The notes under the pieces: model-generated | What the model was told of the DNA's origin: nothing | The model's database searches: none | The model's input: only the letters and a program-made list of their open reading frames with translations | Origin: Hadesarchaea archaeon | GTDB lineage: Archaea > Hadarchaeota > Hadarchaeia > Hadarchaeales > Hadarchaeaceae | Direction of reading: 5' to 3' | Length of the DNA: 7,413 nucleotides | Assembly (NCBI GenBank): GCA_014361095.1 | Contig: JACIWF010000060.1 | Coordinates: 1 to 7,413 of the forward strand | Program-made: the position numbers and the translations under genes | Shown here: positions 4,577-7,413 of the stretch, piece after piece | Numbering within the stretch: position 1 is the stretch's first letter | Layout: every line of letters begins with the position of its first letter

Positions 4577-5473
4577 ATGGCCGTCTGTGACAAGTGCGGC
4601 AGGGAGGTAGCCCTGCCCTTCAAATGCAGTTCCTGTGGTGGTAACTACTGCGCCGACCACAGGCTCCCGGAAAACCACGATTGTCAGGGGAAAAGGGAAA
4701 CGAAAAAAATTGAGCCCCCGCAACAACCTGAAGCTGATAGGGACCGAGAGCAACCACAATTTCACTACCGCTACGATTTCGATACTTTGAGGCCACCGGT
4801 GAGAAGGAGAAGGTCGCGGTTTCCCTACCCCGCCGCCAGCCTGGCCCTGCTGGTCTCAATCGTCTCCGTCTTCTTCATTCAATTGGTGGCTCAGTTAATT
4901 CTGGGCCCAGCCTATTTTCGCCCCGGAGACCACAGTTCCTTTCTCTACTATCTGGCTGCATCAGGGGCCACCATAGTTACTCGACCCTGGACCATCGTGA
5001 CCTCCATTTTCGTCCATGGTGGCTTTCTGCACCTCCTCTTCAACGGCCTCGTCCTGCTCTCGTTCGGACCAATCTTGGAGACCAGGATCGGCAGCAAAAG
5101 GTTTCTCTACCTGTTCTTCGGCTCGGGGGTCTTGGCCACACTGGGCCAGCTGCTCTTCACGGCCCCCGAGGCCATAATCTTGGGAGCAAGCGGGGGCCTC
5201 CTTGGCGTCATGGGCACGCTCACCATTCTGGCCCCCAACCTGCCTGTCCTGCTCTTCCTCATCTTACCGCTGAAGCTTTGGATGGCCACCCTGGGTTTTG
5301 GAATCCTCTCCGTTTTACTGGTGGTTTTCGAGGTCGGGGGCTCGATTGCCAACGTGGCCCATCTGGTCGGTCTTGTCGCCGGACTGGTCTACGGGTACAG
5401 GTTGCGAAAAGAGGAAAGGAGAAAACGGGAGCTGCTGTTCCGTAGATTCTTCGGCCCCATTTTAGAACTCTAG
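4577..5473 (+). CDS. AN1-type zinc finger fused to rhomboid intramembrane serine protease
   Basis: From ATG 4577 the product is 298 aa. Residues 4-36 form a complete AN1 zinc finger: C4-x2-C7, C17-x2-C20, C25-x2-H28, H34 and C36. A charged, Pro/Gln-rich linker with an RRRRSR cluster (about 37-83) follows. The six-helix rhomboid core starts near residue 87. It carries H147 and HLLFN (H152, N156) in the second helix, the catalytic serine S205 in GASGG, and the catalytic histidine H262 in NVAHLVGLVAG, so the protease looks active. It is a membrane protein that should cleave transmembrane substrates, with the zinc finger in the cytoplasm as a likely binding module for a substrate or adaptor. The tail (RLRKEERRKRELLFRR) is strongly basic. 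An upstream TTG (4538) would add 13 residues but is disfavoured because it overlaps the TATA box and ATG 4577 has an SD-like site. Confidence 0.92.
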   Translation: MAVCDKCGREVALPFKCSSCGGNYCADHRLPENHDCQGKRETKKIEPPQQPEADRDREQPQFHYRYDFDTLRPPVRRRRSRFPYPAASLALLVSIVSVFFIQLVAQLILGPAYFRPGDHSSFLYYLAASGATIVTRPWTIVTSIFVHGGFLHLLFNGLVLLSFGPILETRIGSKRFLYLFFGSGVLATLGQLLFTAPEAIILGASGGLLGVMGTLTILAPNLPVLLFLILPLKLWMATLGFGILSVLLVVFEVGGSIANVAHLVGLVAGLVYGYRLRKEERRKRELLFRRFFGPILEL

Positions 5474-5490
5474 AGTGGAGCAAAGGTATT

Positions 5491-5498
5491 TTCTTAAC
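5491..5498 (+). promoter_or_regulatory. Weak TATA-like box ahead of the dehydrogenase gene
   Basis: TTCTTAAC within an AT-rich run is centred about 29 bases before the GTG at 5524, so that mRNA would be nearly leaderless. The sequence is a poor TATA match; co-transcription with the rhomboid gene 50 bases upstream is the alternative. Confidence 0.22.
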
Positions 5499-5523
5499 AT
5501 TTGCTAGTTTGATTGGGAACCGT

Positions 5524-6546
5524 GTGCGCGTGGCGAGATACTACAGCAACGACGACGTGAGGATTGAGGAGATGCCGAGACCCAGGATCGGCCCCGGCGA
5601 AATCCTGGTAAAGGTAATGGCCTCTGGGATCTGCGGCAGCGATGTCCTTGAATGGTACCGCCTCAAAACCGCGCCGAGAGTGCTGGGACATGAGGCTACC
5701 GGTGTGATAGTTGAGGTGGGAGAGGGAGTCAGGTACCGGGTGGGGGACAGGGTCTTCGTCTCCCATCACGTCCCCTGTGGGAGCTGCCACTACTGTAAGC
5801 GTGGACACGAAACTGCATGTGAAACTCTGCACACCACCAACTACGACCCGGGAGGCTTCGCCGAGTTCATCCGGGTCCCCAAGCTGAACGTGGAAAAGGG
5901 GGTCTATCTTTTACCTGAGGAGATTTCTTTTGAGGAGGGCACCTTCATTGAGCCCGTGGCCTGCGTGGTGCGGGCGCAGCGACTGGCAGAAGTTGGCAAG
6001 GGCGACACCGTCCTCATCCTGGGCAGCGGGTTGTCTGGCCTGCTCCATCTGCAGCTGGCGCGGCTGAAGGGTGCTGAGAGGATATTCACCACCGATATCA
6101 GCGATTACCGGCTGAAGGCAGCTAAAAAATTCGGCGCCGATGCAACAATAAACGCGAACGATGATGTGGTTGAAAGGCTGCGCCAACTCAATGGAGGAAG
6201 GCTGGCCGACAAGGTGATCGTGTGTACTGGCGCTGCCTCGGCCAGCGGTCAAGCCCTGAAGTGCGTGGACAGGGGCGGAACCATCCTCTTCTTCGCCGTT
6301 CCTGAACCCAGCGTTAAAATCCCGATGCCTCTGGCTGATTTCTGGCGCAACGAGATAACTATCCTGACCTCCTATGGTGGCGCCCCGAGAGACCTCGAGG
6401 AATCTCTTGACCTGCTGTCCCGGAAAAGTCTGAACGTCAAGGAAATGATAACTCACCGGCTGCCGCTGGAGAAAACGGGGTTGGGCTTCAAGCTAGTTGC
6501 CGAAGCCGGAGATTCGCTCAAGGTGATCATCGAGCCACAGAGATAA
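5524..6546 (+). CDS. Zinc-dependent medium-chain alcohol/polyol dehydrogenase (MDR)
   Basis: The product is 340 aa from GTG 5524, the usual length for the family. Catalytic zinc ligands are C37 (GICGSD), H56-E57 (GHEATG) and E143 (FIEPVAC). The structural zinc site is C85, C88, C91 and C99 in CGSCHYCKRGHETAC. The Rossmann domain has GSGLSG (GxGxxG, about 167-172), and D191 ends the second strand (TTDISDYR), which favours NAD over NADP. The closest families are sorbitol, threonine and other polyol dehydrogenases; the exact substrate cannot be read from sequence. A TTG at 5509 would add five residues (MIGNR). GTG 5524 is preferred because MRVARYYSNDDVRIEE matches the usual family N-terminus and a weak promoter sits at the leaderless distance. 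The last 20 bases overlap the end of the opposing sugar isomerase gene, which suggests a shared polyol or cyclitol pathway. Confidence 0.9.
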   Translation: MRVARYYSNDDVRIEEMPRPRIGPGEILVKVMASGICGSDVLEWYRLKTAPRVLGHEATGVIVEVGEGVRYRVGDRVFVSHHVPCGSCHYCKRGHETACETLHTTNYDPGGFAEFIRVPKLNVEKGVYLLPEEISFEEGTFIEPVACVVRAQRLAEVGKGDTVLILGSGLSGLLHLQLARLKGAERIFTTDISDYRLKAAKKFGADATINANDDVVERLRQLNGGRLADKVIVCTGAASASGQALKCVDRGGTILFFAVPEPSVKIPMPLADFWRNEITILTSYGGAPRDLEESLDLLSRKSLNVKEMITHRLPLEKTGLGFKLVAEAGDSLKVIIEPQR

Positions 6547-7303
6547 AACCAAAGACAAAATTACATGCGTGGTCAAAATCGGCTCTTGGGTTGTTTCCCG
6601 GCCTATATTCCAGACAGAGCAAACCGTTGAACTTCTCCACGATTACTTTCATTAAAGCTGAAAAATCGATGGTGCCAAGCCCGGGTGGCCTAGATTCGGT
6701 ATCGCGGAGCTGCAACTCGGAGATCTCATCGATGTATTTTGCGATTACTCCAAAGACATCGTCGCCGTTATCGTGGATATGCATCGTGTCCGCCATCAGC
6801 CGAACGTGCTCCATCTCCAGCTTAGTGACAAGGCGGTAAACCTCCGACACACTGGGCAGAAATGAGGTCCTGTTCCGGCCCAGCGGCTCGATGGACACGG
6901 TGATGCCCAGCTCCTCGGCCTGCAGCCCGAAGCTCCTGAAGGTTTCCAGCGCCAAGGGGTAGGGTTTCTTAGCAGCCGGGTCTCCGAAGGCGAGCGTGGT
7001 CACCACATTCTCGGCCCCTAGCGCCGCCGCCCAAGCCATCGTCTCCTCAACGTGGTGTCTGGCTGCTCTGCGCTCTCCCGGGTCGTCGCTCAGCAGCCTC
7101 AGGTAATGCAATCTGTTCGCTTGGACTGAGTGAATCGGGACGTTGAATCCTGACACCGCTGCCTGTGTTGACTCAAGGCTGCGATCCCCTTCGTTGGCCA
7201 GCTCCAGCCACATCCCTCTGGACTCAAGCACGCCCAGCTTCTCCTCCAGAGTCCTGCCCGGCACAGCGAACTCAGCGCAGCCCAAGGATATTGCCCGCGA
7301 CAA
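6527..7303 (-). CDS. Sugar phosphate isomerase/epimerase-like TIM barrel (AP endonuclease 2 / xylose isomerase-like)
   Basis: From TTG 7303 the product is 258 aa. It is an AP_endonuc_2-type barrel. Metal and substrate positions are visible: H58 (VPIHSVQAN), E139 (SIEPLGRN), D172 and H175 (MADTMHIHDNG), E232 (CLEYRP), plus the loop RPPGLGTIDF near the end. In most relatives a histidine precedes that loop (H-x2-D); here it reads LQLRDT, with Q198 in the histidine position. Relatives (IolE, IolO, tagatose epimerase, hydroxypyruvate isomerase) act on ketoses or inososes in the cytosol. TTG 7303 is chosen over TTGs at 7333 and 7318. It has GGGGT three bases upstream, and a TATA-like box at 7332-7344 puts the transcript start near 7308-7313. 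Pairing with the convergent dehydrogenase suggests oxidation then epimerisation of a polyol, which is an inference. Confidence 0.85.
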   Translation of the reverse strand: MSRAISLGCAEFAVPGRTLEEKLGVLESRGMWLELANEGDRSLESTQAAVSGFNVPIHSVQANRLHYLRLLSDDPGERRAARHHVEETMAWAAALGAENVVTTLAFGDPAAKKPYPLALETFRSFGLQAEELGITVSIEPLGRNRTSFLPSVSEVYRLVTKLEMEHVRLMADTMHIHDNGDDVFGVIAKYIDEISELQLRDTESRPPGLGTIDFSALMKVIVEKFNGLLCLEYRPGNNPRADFDHACNFVFGFISVAR

Positions 7304-7331
7304 GTTACCCCTTAACAATCTATCCGGGGCC

Positions 7332-7344
7332 AATTAAAATTAAT
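7332..7344 (-). promoter_or_regulatory. TATA box of the sugar isomerase gene
   Basis: The minus strand reads ATTAATTTTAATT. The predicted transcription start is near 7308-7313, giving a 5-10 base leader before TTG 7303. This box covers the more upstream TTG (7333) and so argues against it as a start. Confidence 0.45.
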
Positions 7345-7367
7345 AGATAAGAACAGACATCATGAAA

Positions 7368-7375
7368 TATATAAT
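7368..7375 (+). promoter_or_regulatory. TATA box of the gene starting at 7405
   Basis: TATATAAT preceded by GAAA (BRE-like) is centred about 34 bases ahead of ATG 7405. It lies back to back with the isomerase promoter in a 101-base divergent region. Confidence 0.45.
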
Positions 7376-7404
7376 GGTGTTATAATATCCATGAGGGGGA
7401 AGCG

Positions 7405-7413
7405 ATGCGGGTA
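7405..7413 (+). CDS. Start of an unidentified gene (first three codons)
   Basis: ATGCGGGTA (M-R-V) runs off the window edge. It is preceded by GAGGGGGA (7393-7400), a good Shine-Dalgarno site with a 4-base spacer, and by the TATA box at 7368-7375. An ATG at 7391 is in another frame and lies upstream of the predicted transcript start. Nothing can be said about the product. Confidence 0.45.

Noticed and set aside
5911..6456. Minus-strand frame of 181 codons within the dehydrogenase
   Set aside because: It is antisense to conserved zinc and NAD-binding regions and has no recognisable motif.

Overview
The window looks like part of an archaeal chromosome. The evidence is a PilT-type ATPase with PIN and KH domains (the archaeal PINA/COG1855 family), an AN1 zinc finger fused to a rhomboid protease, archaeal TATA boxes about 27 bases ahead of likely start sites, several probably leaderless genes, and a tRNA-Gly gene interrupted by a bulge-helix-bulge intron. 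The lineage cannot be fixed from this sequence. A D-loop tRNA intron is most familiar from Thermoproteales and some deep-branching lineages, and no mobile element, CRISPR array or rRNA is visible.

Layout from left to right. Positions 1-357 (minus) hold the N-terminus of a COG0402-type amidohydrolase. Positions 431-2005 (minus) hold the PIN-ATPase-KH protein. Positions 2087-2323 (minus) hold an orphan Pro/Thr-rich stalk with a membrane anchor and no ATG start. Positions 2386-2481 (minus) hold tRNA-Gly(UCC) with a predicted 18-nt intron in its D loop and an encoded CCA end. Positions 2517-2615 (minus) hold a previously uncalled 32-aa single-span membrane protein. Positions 2737-3540 (plus) hold an LsrF-like class I aldolase/thiolase. 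Positions 3582-4463 (minus) hold a cation diffusion facilitator whose TM5 metal motif is not canonical. Positions 4577-5473 (plus) hold the AN1-rhomboid protease. Positions 5524-6546 (plus) hold a zinc-dependent medium-chain dehydrogenase. Positions 6527-7303 (minus) hold a xylose-isomerase-like TIM-barrel sugar isomerase/epimerase, whose end overlaps the dehydrogenase end by 20 bp. A further gene appears to begin at 7405 (plus).

Coding density is high and no gene-free stretch exceeds 300 bases. The gaps (358-430, 2006-2086, 2324-2385, 2616-2736, 3541-3581, 4464-4576, 5474-5523, 7304-7404) hold mainly promoter-like AT boxes and T-runs. There is no long operon: most genes are divergent, convergent or have their own TATA-like box. 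The most plausible functional pairing is the dehydrogenase with the convergent TIM-barrel isomerase, as in polyol or cyclitol oxidation, with the LsrF-like aldolase as a possible but unlinked carbon-metabolism partner. Several starts are non-ATG (GTG for lsrF-like and the dehydrogenase, TTG for the isomerase and perhaps the stalk gene).

The best candidate for something new is the tRNA-Gly D-loop intron. The 32-aa membrane peptide and the unusual CDF transporter are next.
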